DNA from: Leptopterna dolabrata
Lineage: Eukaryota; Arthropoda; Insecta; Hemiptera; Miridae
Assembly: GCA_954871275.1 (NCBI GenBank)
Contig: CATPAC010000024.1
Location: 186,001-250,000, forward strand
Length of the DNA stretch: 64,000 bases
Reading direction: 5' to 3'
The translations under genes were made by a program, and so were the position numbers. Below the pieces are notes generated by a model. The model did no database searches, was not told the origin of the DNA, and saw only the letters and a list, made by a program, of their open reading frames with translations. This document shows, piece after piece, positions 52,855 to 62,691 of the stretch; the first letter of the stretch is position 1; each line of letters starts with the position of its first letter.

Positions 52855-54789
52855 ATGCTGGTGATCCTCACCTTGTTCGCATTGGCCGCGGCCAGCCAGG
52901 ACGCCACCAGCGGGGGACCCTCTCTCCGGAACCAAGGGGTAGTGTTCCTGAACCCCACCTCGGTGGTGTTAAGCACGGCCGAATGGAGGATACTGGTCGA
53001 GGTTAATGTGAGCAAATTGCATGAGGACCTGGGGAAGCTATACAATACCACGACCACCCTCCTCAGCACCTTAGAGAAGTTTATGTCAACAACCCCGCAA
53101 TTGACGGTAGGGTATCAAGAGACCAGGCGAGCACAACGGGTATTTCGGGAAATGAATCAAATGGTCACCGAACTCAGAGCCTACCTACCTCCGAATCGTG
53201 CCAAGCGCGGCCTTTTCAACATAGGTGGCAAGCTAATCAACTTCCTCTTTGGGAATCCGGATGCGGACGACTGGGAGATGGTTCGGAAGGGGATCCAGGC
53301 CGGAGGTGAAAGTGAGCGCAAGTTTACGCAGGTAGAGACAGCCCACCTAATCGTAACTAAGTCACTGTCAGGACAGATTCAGACCAACACGAGACGCCTA
53401 CAACAGGTCACGGATGGAGTGATAAATAGTACGCTACTGCTGCAGTCGTATCAGAATCACATGTATAAATGGAGCAGTGTGGTCAACAAGACGCTGGATG
53501 GGCTACGGCAATGGAGCGACGTGCAATTCGAGATTGTGCGCACGCGAGAGATGTTGAGGGAACTGACGTTGGCGGTGGGCGATAGCGCCTTAGGAATTTT
53601 GAGTCCCTACCTCATAAGTCCCACCGAGCTATCCGCCCTAGTCTCCACCATCCAGCAGTCCCTACCACGAGAATTTACTATGCTTGCTGGGTCGGAGGTG
53701 TCACAAGCCCATCAGCATTATCAGTCGGCACGGGTTACAGGTTGGCATGCACAACAGACCCTATACATCGCTCTATCCTTCCCATTGGAAACATTGGGGC
53801 CCCGGTATCACGCCTACGAGGTGACCACGATGCCGGTGGTGGAGCGAATTGGAGGACATCTACTACGACTAGATACCCCTTTCAGCTATTTCCTGGTAAG
53901 CGATGACCGGGAGTTCTATGCCACACTACCACGGTGGGATACAACGGCCTGCCGCAACAAGCCCGTCCTGGTGTGCCCTCCTGTCTTCCCTCTCACCCAC
54001 CGCACTCAACCCAGCTGCCTGGGCAACCTATTTTACCAAAACGATGCAGCAGGGGAGCTCTGCGAATGGAAGGTATTGATGGGACAACCCCCGGCCATCT
54101 GGCGGTGGGAGGAGGCCCAGCACCAATGGCACTACTATTTGGCAAATACTACGGTGATCACGCAGCAGTGTCCAGGGAAACCAGCGGTGGAGAGGACCCT
54201 GCATGGACGAGGTGTGTTTCGACCGCTTCCCCGGTGCACCGTCCGCACTAAGACTCATCAGCTGTTACCAGCCAATGATGTCATCCAGGAGGAGCACCAC
54301 ACCATGGACCTTGGGATGGAGACCCCAGTGTTAATCGGGATGAACCAGACCCCAACCGATGAGCGTAGTGTGGAATTGCAGCACATAGTACAGCGACTGC
54401 GCCAGCAGGGTCATGCTGCTCCTGGCCCCTGGTCCCAGGACGAAATCCGACTAGCCTCAGCACTAGAACTGTTGCAGGTGTCGGACGAGACACGCTGGAA
54501 CGCCTTGGATTGGACCCTATGGACCATCGGCGCCACCGTAGCGACACTGGGATTGGTAGCAGCTGTATGGCAAATCACCAAACGTTGGCGGATGTCTCAG
54601 TATTGGCGACCCTCCATCCCGATGCCTGAGGCCCCTGCAGGGGCCCCCTGCCACGCCGAGGGGGCATCCCCTCAGGACGGACCCGGGATTCCGCGGACCC
54701 CACACCCCATCTCGTTTCCGGCGCCCCGCCATCCCTACAAAGGGTCAGCAGTATATGCTGCCCCTTTGAAAAAAGGGGGAGCGATGTGA
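52855..54789 (+). CDS. env: envelope glycoprotein, baculovirus-F/errantivirus type
   Basis: The 644-residue type I membrane protein would mediate particle entry by fusion. A hydrophobic signal peptide covers residues 1-13. A furin-type site R-A-K-R at 115-118 splits a short N-terminal subunit from a long one. The new N-terminus (GLFNIGGKLINFLFG) is a hydrophobic fusion peptide very like that of the F-protein family. Helical heptad-like segments follow (about 150-215). Several N-x-S/T glycosylation sites and paired cysteines lie in the middle. One transmembrane helix spans about 553-575, followed by a roughly 70-residue cytoplasmic tail. The frame is uninterrupted and ends just inside the 3' LTR. 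Confidence 0.9.
   Translation: MLVILTLFALAAASQDATSGGPSLRNQGVVFLNPTSVVLSTAEWRILVEVNVSKLHEDLGKLYNTTTTLLSTLEKFMSTTPQLTVGYQETRRAQRVFREMNQMVTELRAYLPPNRAKRGLFNIGGKLINFLFGNPDADDWEMVRKGIQAGGESERKFTQVETAHLIVTKSLSGQIQTNTRRLQQVTDGVINSTLLLQSYQNHMYKWSSVVNKTLDGLRQWSDVQFEIVRTREMLRELTLAVGDSALGILSPYLISPTELSALVSTIQQSLPREFTMLAGSEVSQAHQHYQSARVTGWHAQQTLYIALSFPLETLGPRYHAYEVTTMPVVERIGGHLLRLDTPFSYFLVSDDREFYATLPRWDTTACRNKPVLVCPPVFPLTHRTQPSCLGNLFYQNDAAGELCEWKVLMGQPPAIWRWEEAQHQWHYYLANTTVITQQCPGKPAVERTLHGRGVFRPLPRCTVRTKTHQLLPANDVIQEEHHTMDLGMETPVLIGMNQTPTDERSVELQHIVQRLRQQGHAAPGPWSQDEIRLASALELLQVSDETRWNALDWTLWTIGATVATLGLVAAVWQITKRWRMSQYWRPSIPMPEAPAGAPCHAEGASPQDGPGIPRTPHPISFPAPRHPYKGSAVYAAPLKKGGAM
54767..54784 (+). promoter_or_regulatory. 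polypurine tract of the retrovirus-like element
   Basis: GAAAAAAGGGGGAGCGA directly precedes the 3' LTR and lies inside the end of env. Confidence 0.7.
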
Positions 54790-56013
54790 AAGGCCAAGAC
54801 TCAGGGGTAAGACGGCCTCGGGGAGAACTACCGCGGAGTAGTTCACGCCCGCCCCGCGAGATGGCAGAGGCTTGACCGATGGTCGTTTGCTAGTCCCTGT
54901 CCTCCCTCCTCCTCCTTCCACCACTTCCTGACTTCCACGGGACAGTACCCCCGACCGCTCGCCTGCAAGTCGCCGCCGCCGAATCAGCAAAAGTGAGCTG
55001 AATCGGCGGTTCCCACCAAGAAGGACGGAAGGGAGATAACTCAAAAAAGTAGGCAGAGGGAATCGAGACGAGCGGAAGAGCAGACAAGTCGGTGTGGTGA
55101 GCTGAGAACGATATAGCCGGACGAAACGGGTAGAAAACCTATCATTAGTAGCGTAGTTTCGGAGTAACTGTGGCCGATTACACGCGCGACTTGACAATCC
55201 GGCTCGAAAACTTTAATATTATCACCTTGTGACCGAACGGTTCGAACACGTGCGGGCGGAACGGGCGTACTCTCGGTCGTCGAATCGGAAGGCAGAAATC
55301 AGGTAGGAGAGACAAGTAACTTAACTAATTCATGGTGGCTATAAGACAAGGACCTGGTGGAGTAACAGTTTTGTGGTGTTTATAGGACCTAATTAATAGG
55401 GGGTGGTACGAACCATATAATATTGTCATAAAATTAATACGTAGTATCCATTTCATTGTTAGTCGGCTTCCCAGCTTGTAAGGGTAATAAGGGGTAGTAC
55501 GAACCATATAATATTGTCATAAAATTAATACGTAGTATCCATTTCATTGTTAGTCGGCTTCCCAGCTTGTAAGGGTAATAAGGGGTAGTACGAACCATAT
55601 AATATTGTCATAAAATTAATACGTAGTATCCATTTCATTGTTAGTCGGCTTCCCAGCTTGTAAGGGTAATAAGGGGTAGTACGAACCATATAATATTGTC
55701 ATAAAATTAATACGTAGTATCCATTTCATTGTTAGTCGGCTTCCCAGCTTGTAAGGGTAATAAGGGGTAGTACGAACCATTTAATCTTTCATAAACATAA
55801 TACGCAGTACCCATTTCATTGTTATTCTACAACCCAGCTTGTAAGGGTATTACGGGGTAGTACGAACCATATAATAGTTCATAAAATAATGCGTGGTATC
55901 CATCCCAGTGTTATTCCACAAATACAGAATACAAGCTTTGTGTAAGTAGTGTCGCACTTGATTCTTGCAGCTTCCCCGCTCCCTCTTCTCAGGAGACAAA
56001 TCGGGCGGTCACA
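54785..56013 (+). repeat. 3' LTR (1229 bp) of the retrovirus-like element
   Basis: Same length as 44601-45829 and identical in all stretches compared, including the 91-bp repeats. It is followed by the AGAAC duplication. Confidence 0.92.
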
Positions 56014-56060
56014 AGAACCATTCCTAAACACCACTAATACACGAAAAACGCAAAAAACAC

Positions 56061-56100
56061 TATTATACCGGTTTCGGTGATCAAACCATCGTCAGTAACA
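56061..56100 (-). ncRNA. mirror copy of the candidate hammerhead ribozyme
   Basis: Reverse-strand counterpart of 56128-56167 in the left arm of the palindrome. All core bases are the same; stem I is UGUUA/UAAUA with one G.U pair. Confidence 0.55.
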
Positions 56101-56127
56101 CACAATAACTGAAGGCACATTATTGTG

Positions 56128-56167
56128 TGTTACTGACGATGGTTTGATCACCGAAACCGGTATAACA
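56128..56167 (+). ncRNA. candidate hammerhead ribozyme, Penelope type
   Basis: Stem I is UGUUA (56128-56132) with UAACA (56163-56167), 5 bp. The core CUGACGA is at 56133-56139. Stem II is GGU/ACC (56141-56143 with 56150-56152), loop UUGAUC. GAA at 56153-56155 completes the core. Stem III is a single A-U pair (56156 with 56161) closed by the palindromic loop CCGG. The cleavage site is after GUA at 56162. The very short stem III with a palindromic loop is characteristic of Penelope-like element hammerheads, which act as dimers. One deviation is an extra U (56140) between the core and stem II. A mirror copy lies on the minus strand at 56061-56100 with a G.U pair in stem I. Confidence 0.6.
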
Positions 56168-56338
56168 GTGTTTTTTGCGTTTTTTGTGTGTTAGTGGAAA
56201 TAGGCTATTTTTTCAACAACTCCGTTTTTCTTTGAAATGGGTTTCCACGATTTCTTCGCGAGTGATTTAGTTCGTACCAAACCAGAACACAAAACAAAGA
56301 GATTTGTCTACAAAATACCTCGAGGCAACAAAAACACC

Positions 56339-56860
56339 TGTGATGAATTTAGAATTTTGTTCATCACGGTGGCGTGAAGGAGAAAAGACGCAGGCGGCGG
56401 TAGTCCACCGATCATCTACGACTTTTGGGGAGGAGATGGAGGTGAGTGAAGGAATTTACCTAGGCGGCGGTAATCCACCGATCATCTAGGTGAGAAGGTG
56501 CTTGTCTAGGCGGCGGTAGTCCACCGATCATCTAGACAAGAGGGAGAAGGTAAATTCTCAGGCGGCGGTAATCCACCGATCATCTGAGAGGGAGAGCAAG
56601 GTAGAGGAGAGAAGAGAGAGCTGGTTAGAGGAAGTGTCGAATGAGGCTAAAGCCCCAGGATCCAGGGTTATATAGGAACTGGAGGCCTCTCCCTCCAACT
56701 CCCTGTGGGGAGTTGGTAGTGGGGCTCCAGGTTGTGTCCCCTGGGTTCTGTGGCCTGTCTCCCCACTCAGTTGTTTATTGACGGAAAGTAAGTTTTACAT
56801 GAGGATATTGGTGAGAGCTTAAAGTTACTGGTGGAGTGTTCCCGGGAGGGACTCACGACA
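56339..56860 (-). mobile_element. solo LTR of the CsRn1-like family, diverged
   Basis: The 522-bp minus-strand element reads TGTCGTGAGTCCCTCCCGGG at its start and ends AATTCATCACA. It is flanked by ACACC duplications (56334-56338 and 56861-56865). It aligns along its length with the LTR at 10409-10986 (TATATA, the GAGCTGG/CAGCTCC-type inverted block, then four stem-loops). All four inner helices read CGGUGG/CCGCCG here instead of CGGUUG/CAGCCG. The outer stems are likewise complementary, with one mismatch in one of them. Confidence 0.85.
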
Positions 56861-56865
56861 ACACC

Positions 56866-57985
56866 CTTCCCTTATTTACTGATTGATATTCAGCAAATTC
56901 CCTTTCAGTCAACAATCTATCGTCGTACGAAAACATCCACAATTACTACTGCAAATTAGCCACCGAATTCATGTGTTATAAAAATATAGTAAACTAAAAT
57001 CTGTCGACCGATACCTACTTGAAAGGAGAAGCTATTGACTTGAAGCTAGGTAGTTATCTGTGTGTTAGGACGCCGATCAATCCACGAGACAACCGAAGAC
57101 TGTGGATTTTTTCCACAGGAAAAAATGCACGCACGAATACAAATCTGTCATCAGATCAGGACCGAACGCAAAACGCGCTCAATTTGACGCAAAAATTAAA
57201 AACTGACAACTGACTCAACAGAGAAAGCGAATATAATTCACAACAAAAATGTCAGAAGACGAATCGAGAGCATGGAGATGACGAATCGAATGCATAAGAA
57301 GAAAAAACGCAACCTCTAACCACCACTGTCGGCATGAAGAGCGCCGCGGCACCCTCAAGAAAAACAACAACAACAACATTTAGAATCGAAGGGATCGAAT
57401 CGATTGTGAAAACGAACGATTTTGGAGTAGAAATCAGATTTTGGGGACTGGGCCAAATGTGGGCGTGGAAAACAACATTTTTACTCTACTGACCATGCGC
57501 GGATGGGCCACTTTTCTCAGTTGCCATGGGGACACCAGGTCCCAGGACCTGCCAGTTTCAGCGTAGGTTTCGATTTCGATTGCAGGACATCGATGACTGT
57601 CGCTTTATTCCGATAGCATGCTTGGTCTATGGAGCACAACTTGGATGCTCTACTGTAATATTGAATATCCATAGAATTTCCATTCCATAGCCAGAGAAAT
57701 CTGGCAAGTCGCTGTTGAACTTTGTGAAAAATTCTAGGTACAGTGTAGGGAGGGAAATTCAAATGCCAACTGAACAATGGAGTTTTTTTAACTTACCTAT
57801 ATCTATACAGTGTTTTTGAGTGCCAGGCAGTGGCCTTATGGGCGCAACGCCCCTGGATTTGGTTTTAGCCTGACCGCCTCCATCTTCACTGGAAACGCAA
57901 ATGACACGAGAACTGCCCACCGTCACACTCCTCCCCACATGACATACTTCACTTCCCAGTGGCAGAAGTGTGAGGGGGGAAAAAT
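56866..57985. other. no supported gene
   Basis: AT-rich DNA. The minus frame at 57517-57777 and the plus frame at 57019-57213 have no recognisable domain. Confidence 0.4.
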
Positions 57986-57989
57986 CCAC

Positions 57990-58925
57990 CTTTTCCCGGT
58001 GCCGGTTCAATAGGCGCCCCACAGAGCCCGAGCGCCCCACGCTCCAACTGTGTGCACCCCACAGAAGGTGAAGCGCCCCATTCTTTCCTGCCCAGAAGTA
58101 AACACAGTGTTGACAAATACTGTCGTCAGTTAGTACAATAGATGAGTGTGGAAGGTGTTTCATTATCGCAAATACAAAGGGCAACGACCTATCTGCATCA
58201 ACATGAGTTCCATTCCTAGGAATGATAAGTTATCTTTCGAATTGCACCGGTCCGCTATGTTGCTCCGTGGCTTTACGAAAATATCGGGAAAAACTATGAT
58301 TGTGCGACGCAAAAATCGAAATTTTAAAGAAAAACGAGGGACGACGCGACGAGGGAGCTGTTCCAGTCTCACCTCGACACGTTTTGCTGGCGGCAATTGA
58401 GAAATGATGTCCCTGACCTATTCTTGGCATTCCTGGAGGACGTGAAGGAGGTTTACCGGTCCTAATCCTGGTCCAGAAATCGACGAAGCAGCTTCTGCTG
58501 ATTATTTTGACAACTAGGGAAGCCACATGCACATTTTCCTTTTTTTAATTTTTGTGGGGCGCGTACTGAACCAGAAACACGACAGTGGGACGCGTATTAT
58601 ACCAGAAACACAATGTGGGGCGCGTACTGAACCAGAAACACGACTGTGGGGCGTGTATTAAACCAGAAACACAATGTGGGGCGCACATTGAACAAGAAGC
58701 ACGACTGTGGGGCCGTTAAAAAAACCAGAAACACAATGTGGGGCGCACATTGAACCAGAAACACGACTGTGGGGCGCGTATTAAACCAGAAACACAATGT
58801 GGTGCGTACTGAACCAGAAACACGACTGTGGGGCACTTATTGAACCAGAAACACAATGTGGGGCGCACAATAAACCAGAAACACAATGTGGGGCGCCTAT
58901 TGAACCGGCACCTGGAAAAGGGGGA
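57990..58925. repeat. element with inverted ends and an internal roughly 31-bp tandem array
   Basis: TTTTCCCGGTGCCGGTTCAA followed by TAGGCGCCCCACA (57992-58024) is inverted at about 58885-58920 (TGTGGGGCGCCTATTGAACC, then GGCACCTGGAAAAG). Between 58553 and 58905 about 12 units of GTGGGGCGC-N6-ACCAGAAACAC (period about 30-31 bp) alternate between two versions (ACACGACT and ACACAAT). Partial GCGCCCCAC units occur at the left end too. The minus-strand frames here just translate the repeat. Confidence 0.6.
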
Positions 58926-59752
58926 TTGAAAAGCAGTATGAAGTTCTGGTTCAGGAAAGGACATCTGAACAACTTCAAGGTGATTAACCTCCATCTTATT
59001 GGTATTACCTCAATAATATTTAACTGGTGGAGAATAGTGGTGGGTAGGAGTAGTTAATTTGAGGGACTCCAGTTAGTTCACTCCTTGAAAGGATTAGTGC
59101 TTTTGAGTTAGTTCCTTTCCAGTTCCTTTTTGTTTATTATTCTGTGAATAATACACCCATCAAATATTATCTTTTACGTTTCAAGGTGCGTAGATTCCAA
59201 AAACACAGCAAAGTCCTTGTCACATGGGTTTATTATTTTGTTGGACATACCTACAGAAATGCTGGAAATACATCTATTGTTTCTTTCATGTGCAATTATT
59301 GAAATAGCTATTTTTGATGGTATCCACCAATTTTGGCCCCCGAAAACACGAATTAGGCTCCTATTTTTGACAAATTGTCTTTCATCATTGATAGAGCCAT
59401 TTAATTGTCTTGATTCACCTGTTGAAACTACTTCTAGTGTTAGGTATTATACAAGTTTATAGTGATTTCACACAATTTCCCAGGCTTTTGGCACATACAA
59501 AATGACTTTTGGAAGCTGACCCTTCGTTACAACCTCAATTCTTCACTGTTTGGTCAAAATCAACTTCATATTCTGTATTCTAGCCCTAAAAAACAGCTCA
59601 TGTTCACTAAAACCTTTAAGAAAAATCCTCGAAAACCCCTATCCCCCCCCCCCCATAACACCCCTGGGTGTATTTTGATCGGGCTTCCGAGCTTCGGAGC
59701 ACAACTAAGAGCCAAATGTGTTCCCAAATGAAGACCCAAACTGTGTGCGTAA

Positions 59753-60439
59753 ACCCGCGTTTACACCGGAGTTGGCAACCAATGATTGCCGACCTTTATC
59801 GGCAATTTTGAGTCGCACGCATTAAAACAACTGCAACTCGCATTGCCGACCGGTAGTTGCAGACCGATTTTGCGAGTTGGCAACCGAAATTTGGTTTTCC
59901 GACCGGAGTCGGTAAAGATCAAAGGCGGTTGCCAACCCCCGTCGGCAATGCGAGTTGCGGCGCCAACTTGACTCTGCGACTTGAGTCTGCAACCAACCCC
60001 GCTACCCCTCCCGCCTATCGGCTCCACGTGGTTCCAGTTATCTAGTCTAGTGAGTTGTTGTGTATGATTGTTGTTTGTGCTAGTGCAATGGAAAATCTGA
60101 GTGAAATGGAGTGGAGAAATGATCAGGTCATTACTTTGATAGAGTTGTTTAGAGAGAAGCCTGTCTTGTGGAACCAAGACCTTTCGGATTTTAAAAACAA
60201 AAATTTGAATAATTATGCTTGGAATGAAATTTCCCAGGACACACGCTGCCGCAGCAAGAACAACCTCTTCAGCACTCGACATTCTACATACTGTCTGATT
60301 TTTTGGTTGCACGTTGCAGACATCTGTACAACGCAATCTGTACTGGGTTGCAGGTACAAGTTGCAAACTTCCATCGCAACTAGCGTTTGCAATCAAAGTT
60401 GGCAATTTTTAGGTTGCCAACTCCGGTGTAAACGCGGCT
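59753..60439 (+). mobile_element. PIF/Harbinger-type non-autonomous element with TAA duplication
   Basis: The 687-bp element has TIRs ACCCGCGTTTACACCGGAGT and, at the right in reverse complement, AGCCGCGTTTACACCGGAGT. Both continue as TGGCAACC. It is flanked by TAA (59750-59752 and 60440-60442). The 3-bp TWA duplication and TIR style fit Harbinger. Subterminal regions contain many short GTTGGCAA/TTGCCGAC repeats in both orientations. A MADF-domain fragment survives inside, so this is an internal deletion derivative of an autonomous element. Confidence 0.8.
60088..60237 (+). pseudogene. MADF (Myb/SANT-like) domain fragment of a Harbinger DNA-binding protein
   Basis: The first 50 codons from ATG 60088 read MENLSEMEWRNDQVITLIEL, then FREKPVLWNQ, KNKNLNNYAW and NEISQ. 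This is the N-terminal half of a MADF domain (Trp-x(n)-LIE-x-F-x(3)-P-x-LW, ...AW-x-EI). Harbinger elements encode such a protein beside their transposase; it binds the element ends. After 60237 the homology stops and the frame continues into subterminal repeats, marking the deletion junction. Confidence 0.7.
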
Positions 60440-60879
60440 TAAGCACGACGATTTTAGACCAACGTTTAACAGAAATTTAAGGTTGAAACTTTGTGGGTAC
60501 CGCAATTTTCCAATATTTGGTCAAAATCGACTTCATATTCGGTCTCCACGTCCTAAAAAACATGGAAAACGATACCTCAAAAGCTCATGTTACTAAAACA
60601 CAGAAAGTACCTATTTTTGTACCCATTTTCACTCATAACACCCCTGGGTATGTTCTGATCGGGCTGCAAAGTTTCGGGACACAGCTGGGGCTCAAATAGA
60701 GCATAATTATGTGCGGCGGGACGAGGTGGTTAAACTTGATATTTTTGATGTGGCACTTTGTGGTCTGTGTTCTTGGCATACACTTGCGCTTGGTAAATGG
60801 CGTGGCATTCAGCTGTACCTATAAACAGAGGCGGTGTTCCACAGACTGAACGCTCTTGCATGTTCATATTTATGTGGCG

Positions 60880-61245
60880 TCGTAAAACGCGCATCCAGTT
60901 TGATCGCTTTGGAGTGAGCCGTCAGTGTAGATTAAATTTACGTTAAATTTTGGTCTAAAATAGCCGTTCTTCCCCACACAGTTGGGGGTCCTCATTTGAG
61001 AACACATTTCGATCCTAGTTGTGCTACGAAGCTCGGCAGCCCGATCGGAATACACCCAGGGGTGGTTTGGGTGAACAATGGGTGTAAAAAGAGGGTTTTT
61101 CGAGTGCTTGAACTTGCGAGGTATCGTTTTCCACGTTTTTTAGGGCGAGAAGACCGAATATGAAGTTGATTTTGACCAAAGAGTGAAGAGTTGAGGTTGT
61201 AGCGAAGGTTCAGCTCCCAAAATTAATTTTTTATGGGTTGAAAAC
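60880..61245 (-). repeat. dispersed repeat family B, inverted copy
   Basis: It matches 60430-60720 and 38990-39250 in reverse complement (TAAATTTTGGTCTAAAAT, GCAGCCCGATCGGAATACAC, GGGCGAGAAGACCGAATATG, AGCTCCCAAAATTAATTTTT). It lies tail-to-tail with the preceding copy, about 160 bp apart. Confidence 0.65.
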
Positions 61246-62691
61246 GGGCGGTCCGGGTTTGGGCCCATAGCGCAACGGTTTTGGGCCCGTTGGGTTTTGA
61301 AGGAACATGATGATGGGGACGCCTTTGTCGGCGGTTTAGGTTGAACGGTTTTTACGACTTGTCAGAATTATCTGGGTCGAGCAAGTCAGAAAGGTGCAGG
61401 CGGCTTCTTTGGTTGACGGCGGGACTTTCCCCTTGGGATTACCAAGTAGGAATGTGAGACGCAGCTGAGCTGCCCGCCGTTGTTATTTTGTTGGTAAAAT
61501 CTTCTGATGAAGTAAATCACCTTGTATCGGATGACGAGAGAGGAAATCAACGTGTTGCATTTGTTGTGAACGACGATAAACCAAATTCATAACAGCGAAG
61601 CATTGACCACCATCAGTGCACTCTGGTATTTAGAGTTTGCTTTTGGTTTATTATTCTGTGAATAATACACCTATGTAGGGTAGTCACCAGTTACAGACAG
61701 GTCTAAGGAACTATTCTCTGTTTTTTTCAAGTTTGTGCCCTATTATTATTAGTTAGAAACTTTTCCCATGGTCCTTTATCAACTCCAGGATCTCCTGTTG
61801 GTTGCCTGAATCTTAGATTCCTGAAAATCAGCCTTCTTATTATAATAATTCAAGTTCTTCGAACTACCCTTTTTGACCCAGTGATAGACACCCTGAAAAT
61901 CGAAATCGCCAATTGAGGAGCTTGTTTCCAAAAGGTACTATATCCGTTCTGGTCAAATGCGAGGAATTCACGGAAAACCATTACAAGCTGAAAACATGCC
62001 CCATGTCAAAAAAACTTTTTTAAATGTATTCTACATTTTAATATTAAAAATTAAGGAAAAAGAAGCAAGTTATTTCGAAACGTCAATTAATTTAGGATGA
62101 GCTTTGAAATTTCAAGATTTTGGATATAGTACTTTTTGGAATCAAACTTGGCGTTTAGTACTTTTTGAAACCAAACAATGTGGATATAGTAGGTTTTGGA
62201 ATCAAATCTTTTCCTCCTATAAATATTAGTTTACCTATCGAAGGACTTTCCTAATCTCAGAGCCTAATATGTCTTGATCTATATGACCCGCCAGAGATGA
62301 AAAAAAAAAGTGGGTAGCTACTAGTAGAAATAGCAACTTGAGCACAAAATAGGTGGCGGTTTGTAAAAAACAATGAAAATAATAAAGTTTGCAATATATT
62401 TTGTTTAGGCATAAAATATATTATTTTATTGCAAAAAGAGATCATTTTACTTATGGTGACTATACCTACCCATCATAATATAACTCAGAGGACGGAAAAT
62501 GACTTAGAGAACTCAAGAACAAAAAATAGTAGGTAGAATCATATCACGAATAATATTATAGAGAAAAATGACTTGGAAAAAATCACATAGTTTTTCAATA
62601 GTAACTCCGAAGTAGTGAAAGGAACAATGAACCAAGAGACAGTCTTGATGTAGTGAGAAACGACTTTGAAGAGATAGGTCAACTCGAATGA
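61246..62691. other. no supported gene
   Basis: AT-rich sequence. 62100-62205 repeats ATATAGTACTTTTTGGAATC-like units three times. No ORF is supported. Confidence 0.4.

Larger units (their letters stand above)
44601..56013 (+). mobile_element. complete endogenous retrovirus-like element (gag, pol, env)
   Basis: The element is 11413 bp with two 1229-bp LTRs (44601-45829 and 54785-56013), TGTG...CACA. The target duplication is AGAAC (44596-44600 and 56014-56018). The LTRs match wherever I compared them, so the insertion is very young. All three genes are uninterrupted. Env is of the baculovirus-F/errantivirus type. Gag, however, carries two CCHC knuckles, which Drosophila errantiviruses lack, and integrase has the MDLVGPLP form seen in other Ty3/gypsy clades rather than the errantivirus form. 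It may therefore be a gypsy lineage that acquired env separately; this is inference. Confidence 0.93.
56031..56197. repeat. near-perfect palindrome, 78-bp arms, part of a Penelope-like hairpin element
   Basis: The arms are 56031-56108 and 56120-56197, with an 11-nt spacer and three mismatches. Each arm contains a hammerhead-ribozyme-like segment, one on each strand. The palindrome belongs to the small element whose left part is 44379-44600. Confidence 0.85.
59178..60720 (+). repeat. dispersed repeat family B, split by a Harbinger-type insertion
   Basis: It begins CGTTTCAAGGTGCGTAG, then AACACAGCAAAGTCC, and follows the family-B order to 59749. It resumes at 60443 (GCACGACGATTTTAGACC) and ends near 60720. 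Comparison with 39499-39540 shows the intervening 687 bp are an insertion. Confidence 0.65.

Noticed and set aside
58597..58994. minus-strand ORFs rich in CFWFN repeats
   Set aside because: They translate the roughly 31-bp tandem array.
61250..61310. GC-rich segment resembling a tRNA or rRNA fragment
   Set aside because: No cloverleaf, anticodon arm or TTC loop could be built.
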